This document shows positions 55,309 to 64,000 of a stretch of 64,000 bases of DNA, in pieces (positions within the stretch are counted from its first letter, which is position 1; every line of letters begins with the position of its first letter). The notes under the pieces are model-generated. The model was not told the origin of the DNA and made no database searches. It saw only the letters and a list, made by a program, of their open reading frames with translations. The position numbers and the translations under genes were made by a program. The stretch is from Prochlorococcus sp. AG-409-M05 (GTDB lineage Bacteria > Cyanobacteriota > Cyanobacteriia > PCC-6307 > Cyanobiaceae): positions 186,001 through 250,000 of the forward strand of contig QCKJ01000002.1 in NCBI GenBank assembly GCA_003215435.1. The letters run 5' to 3'.

Positions 55309-56541
55309 TTACTCTGTCAGGCGAATAGAAGCTGCTTTTTTGCTGACATCTTCCCACGGCAAATTAAGATCAGGACGACCAAAATGTCCATAGGCAGCAG
55401 TATCTCTATAAAATCGACCTCCTCTTTCCTTTGGAAGTTCTCTAAGATTAAATTCTTTAATTATTGCGGCTGGCCTAAGATCAAAGTGCTTGTGAACAAG
55501 AGCTGTTAAATCTTCATTTGATAGTTTCCCAGTTCCAAATGATTCCACGAGTACAGAGACTGGTTTAGCTACTCCTATGGCATAACTGAGTTGCACTTCA
55601 GCCCTTTTAGCCAAGCCTGCGGATACAAGTGATTTAGCAACAAACCTTGCTGCATATGCCGCTGACCTATCGACTTTTGTAGGATCTTTCCCAGAGAAGG
55701 CCCCTCCTCCATGCCTGGCATACCCACCATAAGTATCAACAATGATTTTTCTGCCGGTCAACCCTGCATCTCCTTGAGGTCCTCCAACAACAAATTTTCC
55801 TGTCGGATTTACTAAGAATCGAGTTGTTTTTAAATTCGGCCTTAGTTCTAAATCCGCGGTTGCTGGCGCTACAACATTGTCCCAAAGGTCTTTTGCGATA
55901 CGGTTCTTTATGCCCTCTTCGTCACTTATCCCTTCTATTTCTGACGTGTGCTGGGTTGAAATCAGAATTGTGTCAATTGCTATTGGCTTCTCATTCTCAT
56001 AAATAACGCTTACCTGGGTTTTCCCATCAGGGAGGAGATAATCAAGGGTTCCATCTTTGCGAACAGCTGCGAGCTGTCTTGCTAGTCGATGCGCAAGGCT
56101 AATTGGTAATGGCATCAACTCAGGCGTTTCGTCACAGGCATAACCAAACATGATCCCTTGGTCGCCAGCCCCTACTTTGTTAAGAGGGTCATCAGTGGAA
56201 TGATCTTCTGCCTGATTAACACCCTGAGCTATATCAGGTGATTGCTGGTCTAGAGCTACTAGGACAGAGCAACTTGTGGAATCAAATCCTCCAGCACGTG
56301 CATCTCTGTAGCCGATATCGTGAATAACTCCTCTCACTAGATGAATAAAATCAACCTTGGCTGTGGAGGTCACTTCGCCAGTAATAAGGCATAGGCCTGT
56401 GTTTACGACTGTTTCACAGGCGACCCTACTGCTTGGGTCTTGAGCAATAAGAGCATCCAGGATTGCGTCACTGATCTGATCGCAAATTTTGTCTGGGTGT
56501 CCTTCTGTCACAGATTCAGAAGTGAAGACGTATCTACTCAT
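55309..56541 (-). CDS. metK: S-adenosylmethionine synthetase
   Basis: The 410-residue enzyme makes SAM from methionine and ATP. It begins [20 protein letters not shown], with the catalytic His in [17 protein letters not shown] is the methionine/ATP loop and [19 protein letters not shown] the P-loop-like segment; TFVINPTG-type strand appears as [15 protein letters not shown]. Length and motifs are complete. Its ATG overlaps the stop of the HAD phosphatase gene by four bases, so both are co-translated in an operon that follows rpsA. SAM also feeds chlorophyll synthesis and FkbM-type methylation. Confidence 0.97.
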   Translation of the reverse strand: MSRYVFTSESVTEGHPDKICDQISDAILDALIAQDPSSRVACETVVNTGLCLITGEVTSTAKVDFIHLVRGVIHDIGYRDARAGGFDSTSCSVLVALDQQSPDIAQGVNQAEDHSTDDPLNKVGAGDQGIMFGYACDETPELMPLPISLAHRLARQLAAVRKDGTLDYLLPDGKTQVSVIYENEKPIAIDTILISTQHTSEIEGISDEEGIKNRIAKDLWDNVVAPATADLELRPNLKTTRFLVNPTGKFVVGGPQGDAGLTGRKIIVDTYGGYARHGGGAFSGKDPTKVDRSAAYAARFVAKSLVSAGLAKRAEVQLSYAIGVAKPVSVLVESFGTGKLSNEDLTALVHKHFDLRPAAIIKEFNLRELPKERGGRFYRDTAAYGHFGRPDLNLPWEDVSKKAASIRLTE

Positions 56542-57311
56542 GTGCGATTGAAATTGTCCGGAATATTAGTCTGTGAGAGCACAGTCAGTTCCTCCCAATG
56601 GTGAATAAGAAATTGCTGTTCACTGAGTTTGGGTGGATTGCTCCAGCCTGATATGTAGCCAAGAATCAAAGAAACATTGGCTTGCAAAGCCATTTTTAGG
56701 TCTGAATTTGCATCTCCTATTAGTGCACATTTGTTTGGATGTAAGCCAATTTCATTACAAAGGCTTTGCACTGCTATTGGATCAGGCTTTTTTGGGTTGT
56801 TTTCTGCACTCCAGATGTGGCAAAAATATTGCTCGAGATCATTTTCTTTCAAGAAGTTTTTGATCCCAGCAGAGTTGTCATTGCTAATCAAAGCACAAAG
56901 TACCCCGGCCTGCTTAAGACTCTTTAAAATAGCTCTAGCTCCTGGAAGGAGTGTCGTTTTTTTTGTCTTTTGTTGGTTCTCTTCCTTCAATAGGCATTCA
57001 TCAGCTCTGTGGAATGCTTCTTGTGCCAGTTCAAAGGAAGTTGGCCAAGACTTTCCCATTAGAGAGAATATTGTTGCAGTAGAGGTTAGATTTTGCTCTT
57101 TTGATGCCACTGCGAGAATCCCTCCTGGGTGAACCTCCTTAGAGGTGACTCCATAGACCTTGGAAAGAAGGTCTTCTAATTTTGCTCTGGCGAGGTGAGA
57201 GGAGGTCCCTCCAGGTTTAAATAGCGCGATAGATTGGTTGATTCTTTCTCTCGAAAGCTTTAGAAGATAAGGCTCGCTGTGAGAAAGGGTGCCATCCTTA
57301 TCAAAAAGCAC
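56538..57311 (-). CDS. HAD-family phosphatase
   Basis: The HAD hydrolase shows motif I in [13 protein letters not shown], motif II in [10 protein letters not shown], motif III Lys in NPKKPDPIA and motif IV in [14 protein letters not shown]. All core residues are present, so it should be an active phosphatase, resembling phosphoglycolate-phosphatase-type proteins. The annotated GTG at 57311 falls just before motif I. The frame runs open upstream through a Gly/Ile/Pro-rich lead with no ATG, GTG or TTG before rpsA, so a longer protein could only use a rare start codon. It overlaps metK by four bases. Confidence 0.85.
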   Translation of the reverse strand: MLFDKDGTLSHSEPYLLKLSRERINQSIALFKPGGTSSHLARAKLEDLLSKVYGVTSKEVHPGGILAVASKEQNLTSTATIFSLMGKSWPTSFELAQEAFHRADECLLKEENQQKTKKTTLLPGARAILKSLKQAGVLCALISNDNSAGIKNFLKENDLEQYFCHIWSAENNPKKPDPIAVQSLCNEIGLHPNKCALIGDANSDLKMALQANVSLILGYISGWSNPPKLSEQQFLIHHWEELTVLSQTNIPDNFNRT

Positions 57312-57370
57312 CCCTTCTATTGGTTTTCCTATTGGAATACCCTTTAAAGATAGTTGAGTTCTAGGAATGT

Positions 57371-58489
57371 TTAGGAATCGGTAAGAACTGCAGAATTTGA
57401 TTCTTCTTCCCCTTCCCCTTCTTCGGCTTGTTCAAGAAGCATCTGTTTATACCTTGCAGCCATTTCTTCGGCTTTGTCAAAGACTTTTTGAGGGTCTGTG
57501 AGCATATCCCCAGGTTCGGGTTCTAGGGCTTTGGTTGAAAGAGAGATTCGACCTCGTTCAGCATCGAGGTCAATAATCATTACTTTCATTTGGTCATTTA
57601 CATTAAGAACAGAGTGTGGTGTTTCGATATGTTCATGGCTTATTTCAGATATATGAAGTAGGCCGCTGACTCCTCCAATATCTATAAATGCACCATAGGG
57701 CTTTATCCCTCGAACTGTTCCAATTACGACTTCCCCAACCTCAAGTCGATTCATCTTTCTTTCAACAAGTGCTCTGCGATGGCTAAGAACTAAGCGATTC
57801 CTTTCTTCATCCACTTCTAGGAACTTGAGCGGTAGAAAATCTGCGACAAGCTCTTCTTTTGCTTTGCGGGTGCTTATATGTGATCCAGGGATAAATCCTC
57901 TAAGGCCTTCAACTCTTACAAGTGCACCCCCACGATTTGTTGCGAATACTTCTGAATAAATTGTGGCATCTTCTTTTTGCAGTTGCCTTACTCTTTCCCA
58001 GGCCCGTTGGTATTCAATTCGCCTTATAGAAAGTGATAACTGCCCGTCTTCATTCTCTTCGCTCATTATGAAAAACTCCCGAATCTCAGAAGGTTGTAGA
58101 ACATCGCTAAGACCTTCAACTCGATTTATTGACACTTCCTGCAGGGGCATAAAGGCAGCAGTTTTAGCACCTATATCAATCATTGCTCCTTTTTGCTCTA
58201 ACGCAAATACAGTCCCATTGACGATATCTCCAGGCTTGAAGTTGTAGTCATATTTGCTTAATAAAGAAGCAAATTCATCAATGGTGAATCCTGCACTATT
58301 GAAGTCTCTTTTTGGTGCTCTGCTTGTTGGATCATCTGCAGTGGGCACTTCTTCTGGGATGTTTAGCTCCTCTTCCCCTAGAACTTCTGCTGAAGCTTCA
58401 AAAGGCTTGTCAGAATCAACCAATTCGTTGTTCTCTTGGTTTTTTTCCAATGAGGAGTCCTTAATTTCTTCGGAAGAAGTAGCAGACAT
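57371..58489 (-). CDS. rpsA: 30S ribosomal protein S1 (three S1 domains)
   Basis: The start is the ATG at 58489 (MSATSSEEIKDSS), giving 372 residues. A longer frame from 58534 adds only a hydrophobic lead that looks untranslated. An acidic N-terminal extension (about 1-70) precedes three OB-fold S1 repeats: GDIVNGTVFALEQKGAMIDI, then the central repeat around YSEVFATNRGGALVRVEGL, then GEVVIGTVRGIKPYGAFIDI. The tail is acidic (EEGEGEEES). Three repeats instead of six is normal for cyanobacterial S1. It binds mRNA in translation initiation. The HAD-metK operon follows after 59 bases. Confidence 0.95.
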   Translation of the reverse strand: MSATSSEEIKDSSLEKNQENNELVDSDKPFEASAEVLGEEELNIPEEVPTADDPTSRAPKRDFNSAGFTIDEFASLLSKYDYNFKPGDIVNGTVFALEQKGAMIDIGAKTAAFMPLQEVSINRVEGLSDVLQPSEIREFFIMSEENEDGQLSLSIRRIEYQRAWERVRQLQKEDATIYSEVFATNRGGALVRVEGLRGFIPGSHISTRKAKEELVADFLPLKFLEVDEERNRLVLSHRRALVERKMNRLEVGEVVIGTVRGIKPYGAFIDIGGVSGLLHISEISHEHIETPHSVLNVNDQMKVMIIDLDAERGRISLSTKALEPEPGDMLTDPQKVFDKAEEMAARYKQMLLEQAEEGEGEEESNSAVLTDS

Positions 58490-58588
58490 TTTTTTATGGC
58501 GGTTTGCCTTTAGGCAATACGAGAGAATGTTCAAAAAGCCCGCCGACCGTTTGAACGAAGCTCTTACTCTACATATGTGCCGATCATG

Positions 58589-59065
58589 TCAACCTACAGG
58601 TGCTAGTTGACCTTTCTTTTCCGTAATTTTTTCTAGAGCAGATACAAAATCATTTATACCTCTGAAATGACTATATACAGAGGCAAATCGGATATATGCA
58701 ACTTCGTTAAGGTCTTTTAGTTGTTCTAGGACCATCTCACCAATTTTAAGACTGCTTACTTCTCTAACATTGCTCTGTTGGAGCGTTGTTTCTAGATCTT
58801 CAACCATCAACTCCAGCTTATGTGGCTCTAAATTTGTTTTTTGGGAAGCTCTTGTCAGCCCATGCAATATTTTGCTTCGATTAAAAATTTCCTTTCTGCC
58901 ATCTCTTTTTAAGACAGTGATTGGGACATTTTCAACACGCTCATATGTTGTAAATCGGAAGTCACAATTAAGACACTCTCTCCTTCTTCGAACACTTCTA
59001 CCTGCATCGGCAGAACGAGATTCGAGTACTCGACTATCTGTGTTTTGGCAGGAGGGGCATTGCAT
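58589..59065 (-). CDS. nrdR: NrdR, ribonucleotide reductase repressor
   Basis: The 158-residue regulator has an N-terminal zinc ribbon with Cys3, Cys6, Cys31 and Cys34 (MQCPSC, RECLNC). The ATP-cone domain follows, starting [19 protein letters not shown]. NrdR binds ATP or dATP and represses ribonucleotide reductase genes at NrdR boxes. Length and motifs are typical. It lies about 100 bases upstream of rpsA on the same strand and may share a transcript with it. No nrd gene or clear NrdR box is seen in the window, so its targets are elsewhere. Confidence 0.95.
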   Translation of the reverse strand: MQCPSCQNTDSRVLESRSADAGRSVRRRRECLNCDFRFTTYERVENVPITVLKRDGRKEIFNRSKILHGLTRASQKTNLEPHKLELMVEDLETTLQQSNVREVSSLKIGEMVLEQLKDLNEVAYIRFASVYSHFRGINDFVSALEKITEKKGQLAPVG

Positions 59066-59232
59066 GCCCTATTTCCCCAACGTATTTAACTAACTGTATA
59101 CATTTATTCTTCTTCTGAGAAGTCCTAACTTCTTGAATACTCATAAGTTTCCATTATTAATGCTTCTTTAAAACACTTACGGAGTTATTTCCATCAAGAA
59201 GGATCTCGTATGAAGCGGCCAGATTTGTGGCA

Positions 59233-59261
59233 TAAAAAAAGCCCAGATAAATCTGGGCTTT
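59233..59261 (-). terminator. Rho-independent terminator after psbB-psbT
   Basis: On the minus strand an AAAGCCCAGAT/ATCTGGGCTTT hairpin (11 base pairs, two-base loop, 59238-59261) is followed by a run of T (59233-59240 as A on the plus strand). It lies about 20 bases after the psbT stop. Stem, loop and T-run are the standard terminator layout, and it should end the psbB-psbT transcript. Confidence 0.9.
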
Positions 59262-59280
59262 AAAGGAGATGGCTCGTTTG

Positions 59281-59370
59281 TTATACCTTTGGGGGGTCAC
59301 GGAAAGCGACCGCAAAGAACAAGGTGCCAAGCGCCAATGTGAGGATGAGGACGTAAGAAAAGGCTTCCAT
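59281..59370 (-). CDS. psbT: Photosystem II protein PsbT
   Basis: The 29-residue frame, read by hand, is MEAFSYVLILTLALGTLFFA and then VAFRDPPKV. This is a single membrane helix with a short polar tail, matching PsbT at the dimer interface near D1 and CP47. The ATG is at 59370 and the stop TAA at 59281. It follows psbB by 58 bases on the same strand, the ordinary psbB-psbT arrangement, and is followed by a strong terminator. It is shorter than automatic ORF limits usually allow. Confidence 0.94.
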   Translation of the reverse strand: MEAFSYVLILTLALGTLFFAVAFRDPPKV

Positions 59371-59428
59371 CTAGATTCTCGGTAAGGGCTATCAGCTAAG
59401 GGTTTGGGTATATAGGGTGGGATGCAAT

Positions 59429-60967
59429 TTAAGCACTTCCAGGAATACCACGACCAGGAACACGTCGAGTAGATTCGTCTCCCAATTTCTGGAAAAGACC
59501 GAATTCCACTTGATCCCCAATCTCTGGATCGATACCTGTGAAAGTATCTTTGTAAAGGGCTCTTGAGGCATGCCACCAATGACCAAAGATGTACAGCAAT
59601 CCGAAGCAGGCATGTGCAAAGGCAAACCAAGTTCTTGGTCCACTTCTGAAAACACCATCAGACTTGTAACGGTCTCTGTCGAACTTAAATGATTCCCCAA
59701 GCTGAGCTTTACGGGCAAGACGCTTTACGACAACAGGGTCATTAAAGGTTTGACCATCTAGCTCACCTCCATAAATAGTTGCTGTGACTCCAACTTGCTC
59801 GAAGGAGTACTTTGCTTCTGCTCTACGGAAAGGAATGTCAGCTTTGACATTACCGTTTTGGTCTTCAAGGATTACAGGGAAGTTCTCGAAGAAGTTAGGG
59901 ATTCTTCGTACTTCAAGATCATTTCCTTCTTTGTCGGCAAAGGCAATGTGACCTTGCCATCCAGTCGGCAAACCGTCACCGTTAACCATGGCTCCAGGTC
60001 GGAAAAGACCACCTTTAGCAGGGCTATTGCCTACATAGTCATAGAAGGCAAGCTTTTCAGGGATTGATCCATAAGCTTGCGCTTTTGAAGCCCCGTTAGC
60101 TATTTCCGTTTGGACACGGCGGTTGATTTCGGTTTTGAAGTAGCTGTTATCCCATTGATAACGAGTAGGGCCGAAAAGTTCAACAGGAGTACTTGCAGTT
60201 CCATACCACATGGTTCCTGCTACAACTATTCCAGCAAAGTGAACAGCGGCAAGTGCACTTGCTAAGGCACCTTCAAGATTTCCCATCTTGAGGGCTGCAT
60301 ATAGCCTCTCTCCAGGGCGGTTAGTAATGTGAAAGACACCACCAATAATGCCTAGAAGACCTGCTCCAATATGGTTGGCAACTATGCCTCCAGGGCTGAA
60401 GGGGTTGAATCCTTCTGCTCCCCAGGCTGGTGCAACAGGTTCAATATGTCCTGTCAAGGCATATGGATCTGAGACCCATAGTCCAACTGTTGAGCAATGG
60501 AAGGCTCCAAATCCGAAGCAAGCTAGGCCTGCAAGTAATAAGTGAATACCAAAGATTCTTGGAAGGTCGAGAGCAGCTTCTCCTGTGCGGGAGTCTTCCC
60601 ACAGCTCAAGGTCCCAGTAAGTCCAATGCCAGATGGCTGCCAGCATTAGTAGACCACTGAAGACGATATGTGCGGCTGCAACTCCTTCAAAGCTCCAGAA
60701 TCCTGGATCCAAACCGGTAGCACCGGTGACATCCCAGCCATTCCAGCTTCCTGTTACTCCCAGTCGAGCAGTCATAGGCATGACATACATGCCCTGACGC
60801 CACATTGGATTCAGTACTGGGTCAGTGGGGTCGAAAATGGCTAGCTCATATAGGAGCATTGAGCCGGCCCAGCCGGCTAAAAGTGCTGTATGCATGAGGT
60901 GCACGGCCAGAAGGCGGCCAGGGTCGTTAAGAACGACTGTGTGCACCCGATACCAGGGCAATCCCAT
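59429..60967 (-). CDS. psbB: Photosystem II CP47 chlorophyll apoprotein
   Basis: The 512-residue inner antenna protein of photosystem II begins [24 protein letters not shown], cut to family landmarks such as [17 protein letters not shown] and [20 protein letters not shown]. Six membrane helices carry the chlorophyll-ligand His residues ([49 protein letters not shown]). The large lumenal loop is between about 260 and 440. Length matches CP47. The C-terminus ends in [11 protein letters not shown]. Two tandem hairpins sit in the leader just upstream of the ATG. It is co-transcribed with psbT. Confidence 0.98.
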   Translation of the reverse strand: MGLPWYRVHTVVLNDPGRLLAVHLMHTALLAGWAGSMLLYELAIFDPTDPVLNPMWRQGMYVMPMTARLGVTGSWNGWDVTGATGLDPGFWSFEGVAAAHIVFSGLLMLAAIWHWTYWDLELWEDSRTGEAALDLPRIFGIHLLLAGLACFGFGAFHCSTVGLWVSDPYALTGHIEPVAPAWGAEGFNPFSPGGIVANHIGAGLLGIIGGVFHITNRPGERLYAALKMGNLEGALASALAAVHFAGIVVAGTMWYGTASTPVELFGPTRYQWDNSYFKTEINRRVQTEIANGASKAQAYGSIPEKLAFYDYVGNSPAKGGLFRPGAMVNGDGLPTGWQGHIAFADKEGNDLEVRRIPNFFENFPVILEDQNGNVKADIPFRRAEAKYSFEQVGVTATIYGGELDGQTFNDPVVVKRLARKAQLGESFKFDRDRYKSDGVFRSGPRTWFAFAHACFGLLYIFGHWWHASRALYKDTFTGIDPEIGDQVEFGLFQKLGDESTRRVPGRGIPGSA

Positions 60968-60975
60968 GGGTCAGG

Positions 60976-61004
60976 TTCGTATTACGAAGGCTGCTTGAGC
61001 AGCC
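60976..61004 (-). promoter_or_regulatory. Two tandem palindromes in the psbB leader
   Basis: TTCGTA-T-TACGAA (60976-60988) and GGCTGC-TTGA-GCAGCC (60989-61004) lie next to each other, the first eight bases upstream of the psbB ATG at 60967. Both arms are perfect. They would form two stacked hairpins at the 5' end of psbB mRNA, covering the ribosome-binding area. Control of translation or mRNA stability is possible; the site is seen directly, the function is not. Confidence 0.5.
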
Positions 61005-61203
61005 AGACCACAAGAATCTAAGGGTTACTCATGGTCCCAAGGGCGTTGTTGTCGCTAGCTGCAACGTGTAGTGACACTTCAAAGTTTTGAATTTCGACAG
61101 TTTTTGCTGGAAATCCATTGTCAGCAAAAGGATTTTTAGAAAAGACCTTCTCACAAATTAAAAAATAAAGTTGCAGAATGAAGGTTGTGCTTTTTTAAGA
61201 TTC

Positions 61204-61569
61204 ATGCCCACTATCCGATTTGTTCGTGAAGGGAGAGATGTGAAATGTTCAGTAGGAGCAAATCTTCGTCAAATTGCACTTCGAGAAGACTTAGGCCTTT
61301 ATGGACTTAAGGGGAATCTGGGGAATTGCGGTGGCTGTGGACAATGCATTACTTGTTTTGTTGAGGTTTTAGGTGGAAATTCCCCAGATGCTCTTTCGCC
61401 TTTAACGGAAGTGGAATTGGCCAAGTTAAAAAGGCGTCCAAAGTCTTGGAGGTTGGCTTGTCAGGTAATTGTTAACTCTTCAGTAATTATTTTGACGAGG
61501 CCACAGGCCCCCCTCTCAAATTCAAGGAAGCTTATTGCTGCAGCTACTAATGCTCCTCTTCCAGATTGA
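61204..61569 (+). CDS. [2Fe-2S] ferredoxin
   Basis: The natural ATG at 61204 gives 121 residues (MPTIRFVREGRD...). GNCGGCGQCITCFVEV holds four cysteines; the spacing C-x5-C-x2-C plus a later Cys in RLACQ matches the adrenodoxin/bacterial type rather than plant-type photosynthetic ferredoxin. The protein should carry one [2Fe-2S] cluster. It is divergent from psbB and followed by psbM. The C-terminal 30 residues are polar and variable. It may serve the Fe-S or P450 systems; the P450 in this window needs a ferredoxin partner, but no evidence links the two. Confidence 0.9.
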   Translation: MPTIRFVREGRDVKCSVGANLRQIALREDLGLYGLKGNLGNCGGCGQCITCFVEVLGGNSPDALSPLTEVELAKLKRRPKSWRLACQVIVNSSVIILTRPQAPLSNSRKLIAAATNAPLPD

Positions 61570-61680
61570 GCTAGCGTCAAAAAATAGTGGTTTGATTTCA
61601 TAAGACCAATGACAAGCCCTGACAGTCTTGAGTTTTCTGCTCCTGTCGGTGATAACTTCTCTCAGTAACAGTATTGGGTC

Positions 61681-61827
61681 ATGGAAACCACTAACTTCGG
61701 ATTCATAGTCAGCCTCTTGTTCGTGGGCGTTCCGACGATTTTCCTCATTGGTCTCTATATCTCGACCAGTGGTGGGGATAAGTCGAGCTTCATTTCTGAT
61801 CAGGCCAAAGGAAAACTTGGTCGATAA
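61681..61827 (+). CDS. psbM: Photosystem II protein PsbM
   Basis: The 48-residue frame, read by hand, starts METTNFGFIVSLLFVGVPTI and continues FLIGLYISTS, one membrane helix. A polar, basic tail ends GKGKLGR-like (QAKGKLGR). It matches PsbM, which sits at the PSII dimer interface. The helix and the N-terminal motif are conserved; the tail is longer than in most cyanobacteria (about 33-35 residues), as in marine picocyanobacteria. The ATG is at 61681 and the stop TAA at 61825-61827. A strong hairpin follows 20 bases downstream. Confidence 0.92.
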   Translation: METTNFGFIVSLLFVGVPTIFLIGLYISTSGGDKSSFISDQAKGKLGR

Positions 61828-61846
61828 AGAGATAAGAACCTGCTGA

Positions 61847-61886
61847 AAGAACTATTTGAGGACCAAAAGTCGCTCAAATAGTTCTT
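61847..61886 (+). terminator. Stem-loop after psbM
   Basis: AAGAACTATTTGAG (61847-61860) and CTCAAATAGTTCTT (61873-61886) form a perfect 14-base-pair stem with a 12-base loop. There is no T-run after it, so it could end or protect the psbM transcript. The 3' arm can also pair with GATAAGAAC at 61831-61839, an alternative weaker stem. Confidence 0.6.
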
Positions 61887-62017
61887 ATCGATCCCAGGCT
61901 TAAATCAGTCACCACTTTGGTGCCTGTTGGTCGGGGTGGATTTTTTATGGGGTTTAGAAAATTTTTGACTTGCCTTGTTCAAAGTGGATAACTCCAAATT
62001 CATAAGGGCGCCCCAAT

Positions 62018-62488
62018 TTGACTGATTTGTCTAATAGGCAACCGTGGGTTGTTTCAAAGCGAGTTTTGCCTCAGCACACAGATCATGCTGGAGTGATGTG
62101 GCATGGCTCTTATGTGGCATGGCTTGAGGAGGCGAGAGTGGAAGCGTTAGATAAAGCAGGAGTGTCTTATGGACAATTGGCTTCTATGGGTTTTGAAATG
62201 CCAGTAGTTGGTCTGAAAGTGAATTATTTCAAGGCGTTGTTTCATGGGGCAGAAGTTCATTTAGAGAGTTGGGCTTTAGCTAATAAAGGGGTTAGATGGC
62301 CATGGTTTTCACGTTTTATTCAAGAAGATAACGATGTTGTAGCCGAGGCATATGTTGATTTGGTACTTGTAAAAACTATAGGAGAAGGGTTTAAGCCCAA
62401 GGTTGTCCGTAAGCCGCCTGAACAAATTAGTAAGGTTTTGAAAAGGCTCCAAAAAGGCCCTGAAATATTAAGGGTAAAAAATAGTTAG
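62018..62488 (+). CDS. Hotdog-fold (4HBT) thioesterase
   Basis: The protein has 156 residues from a TTG at 62018; no ATG precedes the domain. RVLPQHTDHAGVMWHGSYVAWLEEAR is cut to its core: the conserved Asp in HTDHAGV is the catalytic residue of the YbgC/4HBT group. Such enzymes cleave acyl-CoA or acyl-ACP, including 1,4-dihydroxy-2-naphthoyl-CoA in phylloquinone synthesis. It is close to photosystem genes, so the naphthoyl-CoA role is possible. Gene spacing to prmC is 47 bases on the same strand. The TTG start lacks a strong ribosome-binding site. Confidence 0.82.
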   Translation: MTDLSNRQPWVVSKRVLPQHTDHAGVMWHGSYVAWLEEARVEALDKAGVSYGQLASMGFEMPVVGLKVNYFKALFHGAEVHLESWALANKGVRWPWFSRFIQEDNDVVAEAYVDLVLVKTIGEGFKPKVVRKPPEQISKVLKRLQKGPEILRVKNS

Positions 62489-62535
62489 AGCTTGATTTTT
62501 GGGCAACTCCAATGTTATGACTAGTAATAAGAATT

Positions 62536-63408
62536 ATGCAGGCTTTTGAACTTTCTGGTTATGAGGTTTTGTTATGGAGGAAGAAGCAATTAGCCAAAGG
62601 TGGAAGAAAGGAAGATCTCGATTGGCTTCTAGATATAGGAGGAGGTTTAACCTGGGGTAGTTTGCAAAAACTTCTTGTCGATCACAACCGTACCGTTTTC
62701 ATAACTCAGTCTTTAGAAATGCTTGAGTCAATTTGGCAGAAGCATCTTTTAGAGAACACCCCTCTCCAATATTTGATAGGGCGTTGCCCTTGGCGAGATA
62801 TAGAGCTAGAAGTTGACCCATCTGTTTTGATCCCACGTCAAGAGACGGAACTTTTGGTGGACTTTGGGTTGCAAAAAATTGGGCGAAAAAATTTTGGACA
62901 CTGGGCAGATCTTGGAACTGGTTCGGGTGCGATAGCAGTAGCTCTTGCAAGATCTTTGCCTGCTTGGAGTGGTCATGCTGTTGATTGCAGCTTGGAGGCA
63001 TTGAAGCTTGCTGAGCGGAACCTTAATAGACTTGCTAATAATTCAAATTGGCAAACGCACTTGGGAAGTTGGTGGAGACCATTGAAAGAGTGGAGTGGGG
63101 CATTCGATTTGGTACTTGTAAATCCCCCATATATTCCAGAATCAATTTTGAATGATCTTGATCCATTAGTAAGGGATCATGAACCTCGTTTGGCATTATG
63201 TGGTGGAGAGGATGGCCTCTCTTGTTGTAGAGAAGTTATCTCTGGATCGAGAATTGGTTTAGCCCCTAAAGGATGGTTAATGCTGGAGCATCATTACGAT
63301 CAAAGTGATGCTGTTTTGAATTTAATGAGAAAATATGGGCTAATAGAAGTTTCTTCTGAAGTTGATCTTCAAGGGATAAGGAGATTTGCTATTGGAAGGA
63401 ACCCATGA
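62536..63408 (+). CDS. prmC: Release-factor glutamine methyltransferase
   Basis: The 290-residue HemK-family enzyme methylates the Gln of the G-G-Q motif in release factors. The N-terminal helical domain precedes PLQYLIGRCPWRDIELEV and VLIPRQETELLVDF, both family signatures. ADLGTGSGAIAVALA is SAM motif I, and VLVNPPYIPES is the N-P-P-Y catalytic motif. The C-terminal GLSCCREVI segment is normal. It is followed 18 bases later by the tsaC-type gene, an arrangement common in bacteria (prmC with sua5/tsaC), which suggests a translation-factor operon. Confidence 0.95.
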   Translation: MQAFELSGYEVLLWRKKQLAKGGRKEDLDWLLDIGGGLTWGSLQKLLVDHNRTVFITQSLEMLESIWQKHLLENTPLQYLIGRCPWRDIELEVDPSVLIPRQETELLVDFGLQKIGRKNFGHWADLGTGSGAIAVALARSLPAWSGHAVDCSLEALKLAERNLNRLANNSNWQTHLGSWWRPLKEWSGAFDLVLVNPPYIPESILNDLDPLVRDHEPRLALCGGEDGLSCCREVISGSRIGLAPKGWLMLEHHYDQSDAVLNLMRKYGLIEVSSEVDLQGIRRFAIGRNP

Positions 63409-63426
63409 AATAACTTTGGTTTAAAA

Positions 63427-64000
63427 GTGCAGACTTTTCATCCTCATCAGATTTTGAATTCTGAAGAGCTTGCTCTTCGTGTCCTGGAGGGTTCAGCAGT
63501 TCTATTCCCAACTGATACATTGCCTGCTGTTGGTGCCTTGCCGGACCATACTTCTCAGTTGTGGGAAATAAAGAAAAGACCTTTTTCTAAACCATTGATT
63601 TTGATGGGTGCAAATGCAGAGGAGTTATTTGATTTTGTTTCGCCATGTGCATTAGAGGATGCCTGGCCAGTAGCTAAAAGCCACTGGCCAGGGGCTTTGA
63701 CACTTGTACTACCTTCTTCTTCTAAGATAGTAGAGAATCTAAATAGAGAATCTAAGTCTATTGGGATAAGGGTTCCTGCTAGTGAAGAAGCAAGAGCTTT
63801 CTTGAAGAAAAGTGGACCGCTTGCAACCACTAGTGCGAATCCCTCAGGAGAAAAACCTTCCTTTACTGCGGATGAAGCTTCTAGATATTTTCCTCAATTA
63901 CCTTTATTAGGACCACTCCCATGGCCAATATGCTGCGGTACCGCTAGTACGGTTTTGGCTTGGGAAGGACTCGGGACTTGGAGACTGCTTAGGAGTGGAG
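63427..64000 (+). CDS. tsaC: TsaC/Sua5/YrdC-family protein (3' end outside window)
   Basis: The gene is cut by the window end. A GTG at 63427 starts a frame read by hand that is open for 191 codons (QTFHPHQILNSEELALRVLE...). AVLFPTDTLPAVGALP is the YrdC nucleotide-binding opening, and IKKRPFSKPLILM is the K-R-x-x-x-x-P-L family signature. GIRVPASEEARAFL and TTSANPSGE are the last two conserved segments. These proteins make threonylcarbamoyl-AMP for the t6A modification of tRNA. The stop lies beyond the window, so the total length is unknown. It is 18 bases after prmC. Confidence 0.9.
   Translation, partial: MQTFHPHQILNSEELALRVLEGSAVLFPTDTLPAVGALPDHTSQLWEIKKRPFSKPLILMGANAEELFDFVSPCALEDAWPVAKSHWPGALTLVLPSSSKIVENLNRESKSIGIRVPASEEARAFLKKSGPLATTSANPSGEKPSFTADEASRYFPQLPLLGPLPWPICCGTASTVLAWEGLGTWRLLRSG

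Noticed and set aside
59157-59718. Minus-strand frames of 108-157 codons over psbT and the 3' end of psbB
   Set aside because: They overlap recognised psbT and psbB in other frames and look like shadows.

Overview
The window looks like a low-light-adapted Prochlorococcus or a very close marine picocyanobacterium. It has photosystem II genes (psbB-psbT, psbM) beside one compact phycoerythrin locus. That locus carries a single beta/alpha pair, a PpeC-type linker and phycobilin-lyase-type genes, and there are no phycocyanin, allophycocyanin or second phycoerythrin genes in view. This is the Prochlorococcus phycoerythrin-III pattern rather than a full Synechococcus rod region. GC, judged by eye from sampled lines, is about 43-50% in the housekeeping and polyketide parts and about 32-35% in the first surface-polysaccharide block. 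The clade call is inference; no 16S rRNA gene is present.

Region 1 (1-22.9 kb) is a surface polysaccharide locus. It holds seven sugar-handling transferases or modifiers (GT4, GT2, FkbM methyltransferase, NodB-type deacetylase), an AsnB-like amidotransferase, an EpsG/Wzy-like membrane protein and an ABC half-transporter of the MsbA/PglK type. UDP-hexuronate supply genes (a nucleotide-sugar dehydrogenase and a UDP-glucuronate epimerase) follow, then a Wza-type export protein, a Wzz-type chain-length protein with a remnant kinase tail, galE and a predicted outer-membrane protein. The genes fit a Wzy-type pathway with an ABC flippase in place of Wzx, making an acidic polymer. Genes from about 4 to 12 kb switch strand often and are AT-rich, as in a genomic island.

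Region 2 (22.9-36.2 kb) is a candidate biosynthetic cluster. Its centre is a 2194-residue reducing type I polyketide synthase that lacks its acyltransferase domain and ends in a thioester reductase. Around it are a cytochrome P450, a membrane-anchored alpha/beta-hydrolase-like protein, an exported SRPBCC-fold protein, a membrane GT2, an MGDG-synthase-like GT28 and an MFS exporter. MFS, GT28, PKS and GT2 form one tightly coupled minus-strand operon. I read it as a pathway for a glycosylated, possibly hydroxylated long-chain lipid, and it is the most novel part of the window.

Region 3 (36.4-44.8 kb) is core metabolism plus two glycosyltransferases: a NADH-dehydrogenase-like/SelD fusion, CCA-adding enzyme, UvrD/PcrA helicase and a translationally coupled GT pair.

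Region 4 (44.9-54.0 kb) is the phycoerythrin locus: cpeB-cpeA-cpeZ, a CpeF/MpeX-type HEAT protein, cpeY, cpeT, cpeS, two small unknown genes, ppeC and a PucC-like transporter. The cpeB leader holds three overlapping, mutually exclusive hairpins. CpeA has lost nine residues relative to the usual alpha subunit.

Region 5 (54.1-64 kb) is housekeeping and photosystem II: tRNA-Phe, DUF2470, metK, a HAD phosphatase, rpsA, nrdR, psbT, psbB, a [2Fe-2S] ferredoxin, psbM, a hotdog thioesterase, prmC and a tsaC-type gene cut by the window end. I saw no transposase, integrase, CRISPR array or rRNA.
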